Below the pieces are notes generated by a model that worked only from the letters and a program-made list of their open reading frames with translations, made no database searches and was not told the origin of the DNA. A stretch of DNA of 64,000 nt from Povalibacter uvarum (GTDB taxonomy: Bacteria; Pseudomonadota; Gammaproteobacteria; Steroidobacterales; Steroidobacteraceae). Every line of letters starts with the position of its first letter. Within the stretch, counting starts at the first letter, position 1. The stretch lies in the NCBI RefSeq assembly GCF_014202975.1, contig NZ_JACHHZ010000002.1, forward strand, positions 248,001-312,000, read 5' to 3'. A program made the translations under genes and the position numbers. Of the stretch, positions 50,547 to 59,347 are shown in pieces.

Positions 50547-52799
50547 GTGCCCACCCTCCTGCACCGATTCCGTCCCCGCAGCCTTCGCCATTGCGTGCTC
50601 GCCATGCTCGCGATCGGCCTGCTTTTGCTGACAGCCACCCAGTATCTCGTCGCCGGTCGATTCGTCGAACGCCAGCTGCTGGAAATCGAATCCAGCGACG
50701 GCTTCTCGCGATTGCGCAGCCTGCACCACGCGATGGACCAACTGCAGGACGATCTCGCATCGACGGCCGTGGACTGGGCGTACTGGGACGCCACCTACGA
50801 TTTCGCGGCCCACAAGCGCCCCAACTACATCGCGGACAATCTCGACGCGTCGACGCTGAAGCGGCTGCGGCTCGATTTCCTCGTGATCGTCGACCGGCAG
50901 GGTCGACCGATGTTCGCCCATTCGGTTTCCGGGGACGGCCGGCGCCTTACCGAAGCACCGTCCGACGTCGTCGGGATGGCCGCGCGAGAGGGCTCGCTCA
51001 GCGGCTACACGAATCCGTCGAGTGAACTGAACGGACTGGTCTCGACATCGGCCGGTCTGTACATGGTCAGCTCGCAACCCGTGCGCGCTACCGACACGAC
51101 ATTGCCTCCAGGCGGTCGCCTCGTCATGGGTCGCTCCGTCACCGGATTCATGATTCCGTCGCTGCGGCGGATCAGCGGCGAATCGCTCGAGGTCGGCGCA
51201 TTCGATACGCACAGCGCCGATCAGCACCAGGTCCTGCGCGAGAGCGGTACCGACACGTTGATGCTGCACAACGGGTCCTTCGGTGGCTTCACTCCCCTGC
51301 TCGATCTCTGGGGCAAGCCGATCGCGCAGCTGCAACTGCGCATGGAGCGGCCCACGCAGATCATGTTGTTGGAAGCGCGACGCTATCTCTTCGGCGCGAC
51401 GCTGATCGTCGGAATCATCTTCGCCGCAGCGGCACTGCTGCTGCTGCGCTCCAACCTTCTGCGGCCGATCGAACGCCTCGCCGAAGCCGTGCAGCAAATC
51501 GGCAAGGACGGCAATGCGGCAACGCGCCTGCCGACGTTCCGCACGAAGCACGAGTTCGCCACGCTGGCCGACTCCATCAACGGCATGCTGCAGAAGATCG
51601 AGCAGCAGCAGGTGATCCAACGCGACCGCGATGCCGCCGTCGAAGCGAATCGGCTGAAGTCCGAGTTCCTCGCGACGATGAGCCATGAAATCCGCACGCC
51701 GATGAACGGCGTGCTCGGGATGTGCGAACTGCTGCAGCGAACGGATCTCACATCGCGGCAGAAGCACCTGTCGGACACGATCCTGCGCTCGGCGCGCTCG
51801 CTGCTCGGCATCCTCAACGACGTGCTGGACTTCTCGAAGATCGAATCGGGCAAGCTCGAGCTCGAATGCGCCCCCTTCTCGCCAGGTGAGCTGATTCAGA
51901 CGGCGACCGCACCGTTCCTGGCGAATGCGCAGACGAAGGGCCTGGAGTTCTCGGTTCGTATCGAAGGAGGCGTGCCGCCGCTCGCCATGGGCGATGAGCT
52001 GCGGCTGCGACAGATCATGAACAACCTGCTGAGCAATGCGGTCAAGTTCACTGAAGAAGGTTCCGTGTCCGTGTCGTGTGCCGCCACCGATCTCGATCGC
52101 GATCGCATCGAATTGCGCGTGACCGTCGCCGACACCGGTATCGGTATTGCGCATTCCGCGCAGCATCAGATCTTCGATCCGTTCGCGCAGGCAGCTTCCG
52201 ATACCTCCCGCGTCTACGGCGGCACCGGCCTCGGTCTTGCGATCGTCCGGCGCCTCGTCAAGCTGATGGGCGGCGACATCCGCCTGCAGAGCCAGCCCGG
52301 CGTCGGTTCGACCTTCACGTTCACAGCCATCATGCGGCGCGCAGTCGATCTGCCGACGTTGCGTGCACTCGCGGAAGCGACTGGGCCTCGCTTCTCCGTC
52401 GCCAATGCGCCGGCAATTCTTCTGGCGGAAGACAACGCGGTGAACCGCGAAGTATTCACCGAAATGCTCGAGCACTTCGGGTGTCGCGTCACCGCCGTGG
52501 AGAACGGCGCTCAGGCAGTGGCAGCGGTCGCGGATCGATCGTTCGATGCCATCCTGATGGATTGCCAGATGCCCGTGATGGACGGTCACACGGCGACGAC
52601 GGAGCTTCGGACACTGGAGCGGACGACCTCACAGAAGCCCGCCTTCATCATCGCGCTGACGGCCGATGCAACGCCGGAGAATCATCAGCGATGCATCGAT
52701 GCCGGCATGGATGCTGTTGTCACCAAGCCGATTTCTCACGCGAGCCTGCGCGACGTCGTGATGCGCGCAGTCCGCGGCGTCGCGCCCTCAACCGCCTGA
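50547..52799 (+). CDS. Hybrid sensor histidine kinase with CHASE4 domain
   Basis: The gene starts at GTG 50547, with no strong ribosome-binding site, and encodes 750 residues. TM1 lies at about 15-35, followed by a periplasmic CHASE4 domain (about 50-270, with VDWAYWDATYDF), TM2 at 282-300 and a HAMP linker. The kinase core has H380 in ATMSHEIRTPMNGVLGM. An ATPase domain follows (NNLLSNAVKF, DTGIGI, GGTGLGLAI), then a receiver domain with D672 in ILMDCQMPVMDG and the conserved lysine in VVTKP. No Hpt or output domain is present, so the phosphate must leave through another protein. It stands alone, with a divergent esterase upstream. Confidence 0.95.
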   Translation: MPTLLHRFRPRSLRHCVLAMLAIGLLLLTATQYLVAGRFVERQLLEIESSDGFSRLRSLHHAMDQLQDDLASTAVDWAYWDATYDFAAHKRPNYIADNLDASTLKRLRLDFLVIVDRQGRPMFAHSVSGDGRRLTEAPSDVVGMAAREGSLSGYTNPSSELNGLVSTSAGLYMVSSQPVRATDTTLPPGGRLVMGRSVTGFMIPSLRRISGESLEVGAFDTHSADQHQVLRESGTDTLMLHNGSFGGFTPLLDLWGKPIAQLQLRMERPTQIMLLEARRYLFGATLIVGIIFAAAALLLLRSNLLRPIERLAEAVQQIGKDGNAATRLPTFRTKHEFATLADSINGMLQKIEQQQVIQRDRDAAVEANRLKSEFLATMSHEIRTPMNGVLGMCELLQRTDLTSRQKHLSDTILRSARSLLGILNDVLDFSKIESGKLELECAPFSPGELIQTATAPFLANAQTKGLEFSVRIEGGVPPLAMGDELRLRQIMNNLLSNAVKFTEEGSVSVSCAATDLDRDRIELRVTVADTGIGIAHSAQHQIFDPFAQAASDTSRVYGGTGLGLAIVRRLVKLMGGDIRLQSQPGVGSTFTFTAIMRRAVDLPTLRALAEATGPRFSVANAPAILLAEDNAVNREVFTEMLEHFGCRVTAVENGAQAVAAVADRSFDAILMDCQMPVMDGHTATTELRTLERTTSQKPAFIIALTADATPENHQRCIDAGMDAVVTKPISHASLRDVVMRAVRGVAPSTA

Positions 52800-53345
52800 C
52801 TATTTCCGATCGGGATACTTGGCGAGGATCTGCTCGACCGCCGCTTTGGCCTCCGCGTCGCTGAGGTCGGCGGAATCGAAGCCCGCGTCGATCGACCCGC
52901 TCCACACCTGTGCGTTCTTGTTCGAATCGATCACATCGAGCGTGAACGTTCCGTTCACCGCTTTCGGCTTCTTGCCGATCGGCAGGCTGATGCCGACACC
53001 ACCAACCGTGCCGCCGGATCCACCGCCCATGCCGACACCGACGCGCGGTTTCGGTTGCGCGACCTCGTGCGTGCGAAGGCTGTAGGCGATGCGACAGTCG
53101 CCCTTGTCCGCGGCCTGCGTGTAACCCTTCGATTCCAGCGTCTGCATGACGACATTGCGTACGCGCTGGTCGGTGAGAGATGCCGCATCGCCTGTCGGCA
53201 CCGGATTCCAGGTGAACGTCTGGCATGCCGGCAGCGCACCCTCGATGGTGTCGACACGCACGGGCGCCGGCGCTGTGGAAGCGCAACCCGCTGCCATCGC
53301 AGCGATGAGCAGCATCGTCGAACTACGCAAGCTGAAGGGATGCAT
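52800..53345 (-). CDS. DUF4136-type lipoprotein
   Basis: The 181-residue protein has a lipoprotein leader (TMLLIAAMAAGC, C21). A DUF4136 domain follows: ACQTFTWNPVPTGDAASLTDQRVRNVVMQTLESKGYTQAADKGDCRIAYSL and GTFTLDVIDSNKNAQVWSGSIDAGFDSADLSDAEAKAAVEQILAKYP. A glycine-rich GVGMGGGSGGTVGGVGISL segment links the halves. It is likely anchored in the outer membrane; the family's function is unknown. It abuts the kinase gene stop convergently. Confidence 0.88.
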   Translation of the reverse strand: MHPFSLRSSTMLLIAAMAAGCASTAPAPVRVDTIEGALPACQTFTWNPVPTGDAASLTDQRVRNVVMQTLESKGYTQAADKGDCRIAYSLRTHEVAQPKPRVGVGMGGGSGGTVGGVGISLPIGKKPKAVNGTFTLDVIDSNKNAQVWSGSIDAGFDSADLSDAEAKAAVEQILAKYPDRK

Positions 53346-53479
53346 TGTCGCTCCGTATAGACAGTTCAGAGTCTGAACGAACCAGAGGCGCTTCTGGATC
53401 CGTGAAATAGCGCACCCCGCCGGGAGCGGTCAAGCGATGCCACTGAAGCTGAATGGTCGTTCAGCTCCGTGCCGGTCGA

Positions 53480-55393
53480 TCAGCGTCGTGGCGGCTTGCC
53501 CTTCTTCTTGTGCTTGCCGGTGGGACGCTCTCTTTCGAGTCTCTGCGCCTGCGTGCGCAATGCGAGGCTGATCTGCAACTGCTGGCCCGCGACGCGGACC
53601 TTCTGCAGGCTGCGGAAAATCTCCTTCGGCATGCCGCCGGGAAGATCGACGAAGCTGTGATCGTCGCGAATCACGACGCGGCCGATAAAGCGACCTTCGA
53701 GGCCGGCCTCGTTCGCAATCGCGCCGACGATGTTGGCGGGCTTCACACCGTGGACCTCGCCGACTTCCACACGATACGTCTGCAGCGCCTCGTCGTCATC
53801 GCGACGCTTGCGATCCTTGCGCTCGTGCGGTTCGAATTCGCGACGAGGTGCTTCCGGTGACCATTCGCGCTTGCTGCTCTGATCCTCCTTCTGACGAGAC
53901 TCGCTGCGGGGTCGAGCTTCGCGCGCCTTCGGCTCAGCGCCGTCCAACTCTCGCTCGACGGACTTCGACTCGCGGGGCTTGGCATCCCGAGTCTTCGTAT
54001 CCCGGAGCTTGCCCTCTCGCTGTGCCGGAGCACTCTCGTCCTTCGAACGACCGCGCGGTGAGTCGAGCAGGAGAGGCGTCTTGCCTTGAGCCATGCTGGC
54101 CAGCGCGGCCGCGATCTCGACGGCGGGTACGTTGTGTGTCTGTTCGTAACGCTCGATCAAGCTGCGATACGCATCCGCCTCGCCGGCGGCCAGCGCATCG
54201 GTGATTCGCTGGTTGAAGCGATTGACGCGCTGCTCGTTCACATCCTCGACAGTCGGCAGTTCCATCTGAGTGATGGCCTGCCGCGTGGCGCGCTCGATCA
54301 CTCGCAGCATGTTCCGTTCGCGTGGCGCGATGAAGAGAATCGCGTCGCCGCTGCGGCCCGCGCGGCCCGTGCGACCGATGCGATGAACGTAGGACTCCGG
54401 ATCGTAAGGCACATCGAAATTCACGACGTGACTCACGCGATCCACATCGAGACCGCGCGCCGCAACGTCCGTGGCCACGACGATGTCGATCTGGCCGGCC
54501 TTCAATCGCGCGATCGTGCGCTCACGCAGGTTCTGCGGGATGTCGCCGTTGAGCGGTTCAACCGCGAAACCGCGCGCTTCGAGACGTTCAGCGAGCTCAG
54601 TCGTGGCCTGCTTGGTGCGAGCAAAGACGATCATCGCATCGAACGTCTCTGCTTCCAGGATGCGCGTCAACGCATCGAGCTTGTGCATGCCGCTCACCAT
54701 CCAGAACCGCTGGCGGATGCTGCTCGCGGTGCTGGTCTTGCTGCGGATCGTGACTTCAGCGGGCTTGCGCAGATGATTCTGCGCGATGCGGCGAACCTCC
54801 GCCGGCATGGTCGCGGAGAACAGCGCGATCTGCCGCGACTCGGGTGCCTGGCCGAGAATCCACTCGACGTCGTCGATGAAGCCCATGCGCAGCATCTCGT
54901 CGGCTTCATCGAGCACGAAGTAGCGCACGGCATTCAGCTTCAACGTACCGCGCTTCAGGTGATCCATCACACGACCGGGCGTTCCGACCACGACGTGCAC
55001 GCCGCGACGCAGGCTCTGCAGCTGCGGTGTGTAACTCTGGCCGCCGTAGATCGGCATCACGTGAAAGCCTTTGAGATGCGTCGCATAACGCTGGAAGGCT
55101 TCCGCGACCTGAATCGCGAGTTCGCGTGTCGGCACGAGCACGAGCGCCTGCGGTTCACGCGAGTCGATGTCGATCTTCGACAGGATCGGCAGTGCGAACG
55201 CCGCCGTCTTGCCGGTCCCGGTCTGAGCCTGTCCGACGACGTCGACACCCGAAAGGATGTGGGGAATCGTCGCTGCCTGAATCGGCGAAGGCTGCTCGTA
55301 GCCGACATCGTTCAGCGCGGCCATCACCGGCTCGGCTAGTGAAAGGTCGCTGAAACTGATGGCGGCGCCATCGCTGGAGGAGGGAGTAGACAC
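53480..55393 (-). CDS. DEAD-box RNA helicase (CsdA/DeaD-like)
   Basis: The protein has 637 residues. The helicase core carries the Q motif (FSDLSLAEPVMAALNDVGYEQPSPIQ), motif I AQTGTGKT (57-64), PTRELA, GTPGR, DEAD at 162-165, SAT at 193-195 and HRIGRTGRAGR. A DbpA-type RNA-binding domain near the C-terminus (YRVEVGEVHGVKPANIVGAIANEAGLEGRFIGRVVIRDDHSFVDLP) places it with the CsdA/DeaD group. A charged linker of about 120 residues and a basic tail (KHKKKGKPPRR) surround it. It would unwind RNA in ribosome assembly or mRNA decay, often in the cold. Cytoplasmic. Confidence 0.95.
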   Translation of the reverse strand: MSTPSSSDGAAISFSDLSLAEPVMAALNDVGYEQPSPIQAATIPHILSGVDVVGQAQTGTGKTAAFALPILSKIDIDSREPQALVLVPTRELAIQVAEAFQRYATHLKGFHVMPIYGGQSYTPQLQSLRRGVHVVVGTPGRVMDHLKRGTLKLNAVRYFVLDEADEMLRMGFIDDVEWILGQAPESRQIALFSATMPAEVRRIAQNHLRKPAEVTIRSKTSTASSIRQRFWMVSGMHKLDALTRILEAETFDAMIVFARTKQATTELAERLEARGFAVEPLNGDIPQNLRERTIARLKAGQIDIVVATDVAARGLDVDRVSHVVNFDVPYDPESYVHRIGRTGRAGRSGDAILFIAPRERNMLRVIERATRQAITQMELPTVEDVNEQRVNRFNQRITDALAAGEADAYRSLIERYEQTHNVPAVEIAAALASMAQGKTPLLLDSPRGRSKDESAPAQREGKLRDTKTRDAKPRESKSVERELDGAEPKAREARPRSESRQKEDQSSKREWSPEAPRREFEPHERKDRKRRDDDEALQTYRVEVGEVHGVKPANIVGAIANEAGLEGRFIGRVVIRDDHSFVDLPGGMPKEIFRSLQKVRVAGQQLQISLALRTQAQRLERERPTGKHKKKGKPPRR

Positions 55394-55543
55394 GGAAACC
55401 TCGGGAAATCGCGGGGCGGGAAGGAACGGGACAAAGCCCGCGGCAGAGGGCCGTTCCTTAAGGGGGCGGCGATTCTAGCCGTTTGGCCACTGTTTTTCCC
55501 AACTACGGCAAATACCTGCGGCTGCGGAGCTGGATTTCAGCCC

Positions 55544-55611
55544 GTCACCCCCGCGAAAGCGGGGGTCCATCCTGGAGCGACGGAATGGATTCCCGCGTTC
55601 GCGGGAATGAT
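55544..55611. repeat. REP-like inverted pair, copy 6
   Basis: The left unit is CACCCCCGCGAAAGCGGGGGT; the right unit is TTCCCGCGTTCGCGGGAAT, around GTCCAT...ATGGAT. It lies between the DEAD helicase start and the end of the M15-like gene (both minus strand), upstream of the helicase promoter region. Confidence 0.83.
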
Positions 55612-55630
55612 GAGGGGCGTACCTGAGAGC

Positions 55631-56383
55631 CTAGGGCTGGTACTCGAAATGCCACGGCTCATTGGGCATTTTGAGCGGCCCCACGAACTTCGTACTCGCG
55701 CCTCTTACCGCCCTCTCCAGCTTGCGGCCCCAGCCCTGCCCGACCCAGATGGGCCCGATGTCGCCGGTATCGGCACCGGCGACAACCCTGTTTCCCTGGT
55801 GGACCTGGAAGTCGATCGCGCGAGCACGGCCATGCAGCGAGAGCCCGGGAGCCGCCAGCGGCGGCGGTCGCTCCGGGACCCAGTCGTGCAGGAAATCCCG
55901 CAGCAGATTGCGGTTGGCTGGCGATGCCTTGGCCAGCCGGCTGCAGGCGGCACGCTCGAGATCGGCAGCAATCACGCCGACGGATTCGTTGCTGTTCCAG
56001 CGTTCGATCTGCACATCCAGGCTGCGCACATCCGTGTTCGCGTAAAGCTGATAGCCCGGGTTGTCCTTCTCGAACCTGGCGCGGATCTGCTCGATCTCCG
56101 CGAGCAGCGCGCGATACTCGGTGGACTCACGATAGTTGTCGATCTGCGCCTGCGTCCAGCTCCAGCGAGTCGCAATGGAATTTGCCGCACGCAGATATGA
56201 TCGAAGCGCGAGCAACCGGCGACCGGTGCCTTCGATCCTGTCCACCGTCTGCAATATGTTCGGGTCCTGGGACTGCGCGAGCCGATCGATCTGCGCATCG
56301 ACCCGCGACTGACTCACGCAGGCGGTCTCGCCGCTCGCGGCACTGGCGGCGATGACGAGCAGGATGCCCGCCAGCCATCTCAT
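55631..56383 (-). CDS. M15-like zinc peptidase with helical N-terminal region
   Basis: The 250-residue protein has a signal peptide (cleaved near ASGET) and about 140 residues of predicted helices. A C-terminal domain shows the M15 (VanY/D-Ala-D-Ala carboxypeptidase) metal pattern: GLSLHGRARAIDFQV (H184, D191) and PNEPWHFEYQP (E243, H245). The family cleaves D-alanyl-D-alanine ends of peptidoglycan. The usual SRHxxGxAxD wording is loosely kept as SLHGRARAID. The long helical part may place it on a partner or cell wall. Periplasmic location is inferred. It lies 4 nt from the next minus-strand gene. Confidence 0.8.
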   Translation of the reverse strand: MRWLAGILLVIAASAASGETACVSQSRVDAQIDRLAQSQDPNILQTVDRIEGTGRRLLALRSYLRAANSIATRWSWTQAQIDNYRESTEYRALLAEIEQIRARFEKDNPGYQLYANTDVRSLDVQIERWNSNESVGVIAADLERAACSRLAKASPANRNLLRDFLHDWVPERPPPLAAPGLSLHGRARAIDFQVHQGNRVVAGADTGDIGPIWVGQGWGRKLERAVRGASTKFVGPLKMPNEPWHFEYQP

Positions 56384-56387
56384 CGAC

Positions 56388-56642
56388 TTACACCGAGGGC
56401 GCGTCTTTCTCGATCACGATCGTGCCGCGAAGCACGAGCGCGGCAATCGCACCCAGCGCAGCGAGCTGCGGCGCGAGCAGAGTACCGACGACGCCGACCG
56501 TAAGCGGCATGTCGACGATGACCCGCCCCTCTTCGTTCTTCACGATGAGCCGGCGCACGTTGCCGGCGTGAAGAATCTCCTTCACTTTGCCGAGCAGCGC
56601 ATCGCCGCTGAACTGGAATTCTTCAGACTTGGTGTCGGGCAT
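56388..56642 (-). CDS. DUF4342 small membrane protein
   Basis: The 84-residue protein reads EEFQFSGDALLGKVKEILHAGNVRRLIVKNEEGRVIVDMPLTVGVVGTLLAPQLAALGAIAALVLRGTIVIE, the full DUF4342 domain: a short helix, a beta-hairpin and one hydrophobic segment. The family's function is unknown. It lies between the M15-like and LytTR regulator genes, all on the minus strand, and is probably part of one transcript. Confidence 0.88.
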   Translation of the reverse strand: MPDTKSEEFQFSGDALLGKVKEILHAGNVRRLIVKNEEGRVIVDMPLTVGVVGTLLAPQLAALGAIAALVLRGTIVIEKDAPSV

Positions 56643-56657
56643 GGGAACCTCCGGCGC

Positions 56658-57398
56658 TCAACCAATCAACTCCTTCAACTTCGCGTGCCCCGTTCTCGAC
56701 ATCGGCAGCTTCTTGCCGTCGGCGAGAATCGCAAGCCAGCTGTCCTTGCCGTACAGATCAATGCGTGCGAGCCGCTCGATGTTCAAGATGAAGGAGCGAT
56801 GGATTCGCACGAAACGCGAGGGATCGAGCTGCGCTTCGATGTCGCTCATCGTCTGCTGCTTGCGCAGGTGCCTGTCACCCGACGCGAACGACAGGTAGTC
56901 ATCCTGGGCTTCGATGTAGTCGATTTTCTCTACGGGCAGCACGTGGACGCGTCCCTCGTGACGGATCAGCACGCGCTCGAGTGTCTTGCCTGGCGGGCGT
57001 GCAGCGGCGGCGAGTTCCGTTGGTGAGGGCTGCGGTGCGCGAGTGCGCAGACGTTCGGCTGCGCGCTCGACAGCGTCCTTGAGACGCGGCGGCTCGACGG
57101 GCTTCAGCAGGTAGTCGACGGCGTGAACCTCGAAGGCGCGCAATGCGTACTCGTCGAAGGCAGTACTGAAGATCACCGACGGCGCGCGATCGCCCAGCAA
57201 TTCCAGCACTTCGAACCCGGACAGCTTGGGCATCTGGATATCGAGAAAGATCAGGTCCGGGTTCAGCTCTTCGCAGAGCTTCACTGCTTCGAACCCATTC
57301 GCCGCCTGACCAATGACTTCGACATCCGCCAGCTTGGACAGATGCTCGATCAGCAGCGACCGCGCCAGCGTCTCATCGTCAACCACCAGAACTCGCAC
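56658..57398 (-). CDS. LytTR-family response regulator
   Basis: The start is GTG 57398 with GAGGAG upstream, giving 246 residues. The receiver domain (1-120) has D53 in LDLIFLDIQMP-type context (DLIFLDIQMPKLSG) and K in YLLKPVEPP. The LytTR DNA-binding domain (about 145-246) reads RVLIRHEGRVHVLPVEKIDYIEAQDDYLSFASG and RFVRIHRSFILNIERLARIDLYGKDSW. It pairs with the histidine kinase gene that ends 10 nt upstream. In this class it typically controls cell-envelope or export genes; adjacent LiaI/LiaF-like genes fit that. Confidence 0.93.
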   Translation of the reverse strand: MRVLVVDDETLARSLLIEHLSKLADVEVIGQAANGFEAVKLCEELNPDLIFLDIQMPKLSGFEVLELLGDRAPSVIFSTAFDEYALRAFEVHAVDYLLKPVEPPRLKDAVERAAERLRTRAPQPSPTELAAAARPPGKTLERVLIRHEGRVHVLPVEKIDYIEAQDDYLSFASGDRHLRKQQTMSDIEAQLDPSRFVRIHRSFILNIERLARIDLYGKDSWLAILADGKKLPMSRTGHAKLKELIG

Positions 57399-57408
57399 GA
57401 CTGACTCC

Positions 57409-58467
57409 TCAACTTGTGGCTGCCGCGGCCGGCAGCAGGATGGACACGCGGAAATGCTCTTCGCCCGCGTCGACATCGACGCTGGCGCGATGACCGCACA
57501 GCGTCTCTACGCGCGATCGTACATTGACGAGGCCCACGCCGGTGCTCCTCGAAGGCGGCCGATCCGGATCGCACGGATTCTCGACGACCAGTTCCACGAA
57601 GTTGTCGCGACGCCGCGCCCGAACGATCACCTCACCGCCTTCGAGCAGGTGCGCGACGCCGTGATGGACCGCATTCTCGACGAGGGGCTGCAACATGAGC
57701 GGCGGCACGGAAACCATCCGTACATCGTCTGCGATATCGAAGTTGGCGCGCAGTCGTTCCCCGAAGCGGACCCGCTCGATCGCGAGGAAGGTTTCGGCGA
57801 GCGATATCTCGTCCGCAAGCGAAATCGCCTTCTCACGGCCCAGGGTCAGGCTCTTGCGGAAGAACTGCGCCATCAGAAAGCACATGTGGCGCGCGGCTAC
57901 GGTGTCGTTGCCGATCAGCGCCGCAACAGAATTGAGGCTGTTGAAGAGAAAGTGCGGATCGAGTTGCGCGCGCAGCGACTTGAGCTCGGCTTCACGCTGC
58001 AGCACCTGCGATTCGAGCGCACGGCGCTCGGCTTCGCGCGAACGCTGGAACGCCCAGAGCAGATAGTGACCGAGAACCGCCAGGGTGATTGCAATGCCGC
58101 CCGCGAAGACCATCAGCGGCAATGCGGCGAAGGCGCCGTCCGGATACGTTTCTCCGGCAGGCAGCAGGAACTGCGCCCATCCGTAAGCGATGCCAAGCCA
58201 GATCGACAGGGAGATGATGCCGGCGGCGAGCCAGAGCAATGCCATCCTCATCGGCGGCGTCCTATCCGGCGGCAGCAGCTGCACGAGGTACCAGAACGAC
58301 AGCGACTGCAATCCCAGCAGGACCGCGAGCGGCACGGAGAACATCAACGACCAGTTCGCCGGCGCATTCCCGCCAAAGAACATGACGCCCGACAGCAGCA
58401 GCCCGAAGGCGATCCACACCCCCAGATAACCGAGCATCCGGGTCCGACTGGTAAGAATGGGGTGCAT
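57409..58467 (-). CDS. LytS-type sensor histidine kinase
   Basis: The 352 residues show four hydrophobic segments (about 12-32, 42-62, 75-101 and 115-138). A His_kinase (PF06580) domain follows with H172 in LDPHFLFNSLNSVAAL and the ATPase motifs VPPLMLQPLVENAVHHG and STGVGLVNVRSRVETL. No separate sensory domain is present, so sensing occurs in or near the membrane. It forms a two-component pair with the adjacent LytTR regulator. The GGTTGGCGG-type hairpin at 58472-58625 lies just upstream. Confidence 0.92.
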   Translation of the reverse strand: MHPILTSRTRMLGYLGVWIAFGLLLSGVMFFGGNAPANWSLMFSVPLAVLLGLQSLSFWYLVQLLPPDRTPPMRMALLWLAAGIISLSIWLGIAYGWAQFLLPAGETYPDGAFAALPLMVFAGGIAITLAVLGHYLLWAFQRSREAERRALESQVLQREAELKSLRAQLDPHFLFNSLNSVAALIGNDTVAARHMCFLMAQFFRKSLTLGREKAISLADEISLAETFLAIERVRFGERLRANFDIADDVRMVSVPPLMLQPLVENAVHHGVAHLLEGGEVIVRARRRDNFVELVVENPCDPDRPPSRSTGVGLVNVRSRVETLCGHRASVDVDAGEEHFRVSILLPAAAATS

Positions 58468-58471
58468 TGAC

Positions 58472-58625
58472 GGAGAAGCGGTTGGCGGTTAGCGGTTGGC
58501 GGTTAGCAAGAGCCGGAGAGGGACCCGGAGCGGTGGCAGGCTGGCGAAAGAACGTTCAGCAAGGCCAGATCAGAAATCATGCGCGTCTCCCTTCTCGCTA
58601 ACCGCCAACCGCCAACCGCTCCTCC
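58472..58625. repeat. GGTTGGCGG-type inverted repeat with 90-nt loop
   Basis: Arm one (58472-58507) repeats GGTTGGCGGTTAGC words; arm two (58597-58625) has the complementary CTAACCGCCAACCGCC words. Between them lies a loop with no feature. The element fills the gap between the kinase gene and the LiaF-like gene. One arm recurs unpaired at 22122. Confidence 0.6.
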
Positions 58626-59347
58626 TAATTCTTTACCTCGATCCCGCTCATCACGACGAACCCCGTGATGACCAGGTTCTTGGTGGGCACCGTGCTGGTC
58701 GGGCGGCGCTTGTCGACGAAGCCGCCCATGAGCGTGGCTACTTTGCTCGTGACCGTCCAATCCGGTGGGACGTAGATTTCCATGCCGCCCCAGAAGGCAA
58801 AGACTTCAATGGTCGCGGTGTCGCCTTCCATGCGTGCGTCCGTGAGATCGAGCTTGATGCCGGCCATCACGGCGCTGAGGTCGGCGCCCCGGAACGGGCG
58901 TGAGACGGGGCGCAGCTCCGTGCCGGACATCACCGCGAAAGACCGGACGAATTCGGAGTGTTCCTCGCCCGGGTGCAGGTCGGGAATCTCCGCGGGCTTG
59001 CCGTGAAACGCGCGCCACACCAGCGTGCTGCCGAGGGCGAGCAGGGCGAGCGGGAAAGCGAGCTGCCAGAAGTTGAGATCGACCCAGCCGATCTTGTCGG
59101 CGAAGACCCAGATGCCGACGCCGATGAAGACCCAGCCCCAGCGGTTGCTGCGCTTGTTGGTCTTCTGCATGACCATGCTCGAACCGACGAGCACGAAGAT
59201 CAGCGGCCAGAAGAGACGGAAGGCCTGGCGGGTATCGATCCAGCCGAGATTGCCGGCGAGGAAGATCGCACCGAGCGCGATGATCCACAGGCCGACCAGC
59301 AGCCTCATCGAGAACAACGGATCGCGGCGCGGTGTTTCATCTTTCAT
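58625..59347 (-). CDS. LiaF-like membrane protein
   Basis: The 240-residue protein has three to four N-terminal membrane helices (about 15-32, 42-60, 72-110). The cytoplasmic or periplasmic C-terminal domain is of the LiaF/toast-rack type: FRGADLSAVMAGIKLDLTDARMEGDTATIEVFAFWGGMEIYVPPDWTVTSKVATLMGGFVD, the right-handed beta-helix common in envelope-stress sensors. In Firmicutes LiaF inhibits a nearby kinase. Here it lies between a second LiaI-like gene and the LytS kinase gene, so it may modulate that kinase. It overlaps the upstream gene by 11 nt. Confidence 0.87.
   Translation of the reverse strand: MKDETPRRDPLFSMRLLVGLWIIALGAIFLAGNLGWIDTRQAFRLFWPLIFVLVGSSMVMQKTNKRSNRWGWVFIGVGIWVFADKIGWVDLNFWQLAFPLALLALGSTLVWRAFHGKPAEIPDLHPGEEHSEFVRSFAVMSGTELRPVSRPFRGADLSAVMAGIKLDLTDARMEGDTATIEVFAFWGGMEIYVPPDWTVTSKVATLMGGFVDKRRPTSTVPTKNLVITGFVVMSGIEVKN

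Noticed and set aside
50514-52589. 691-codon open frame antisense to the hybrid kinase gene
   Set aside because: It lies opposite a clearly supported kinase, has no family motif, and such long antisense frames are normal in high-GC genes.
54086-55339. 417-codon frame antisense to the DEAD-box helicase
   Set aside because: It is opposite conserved helicase motifs and has no recognised domain.
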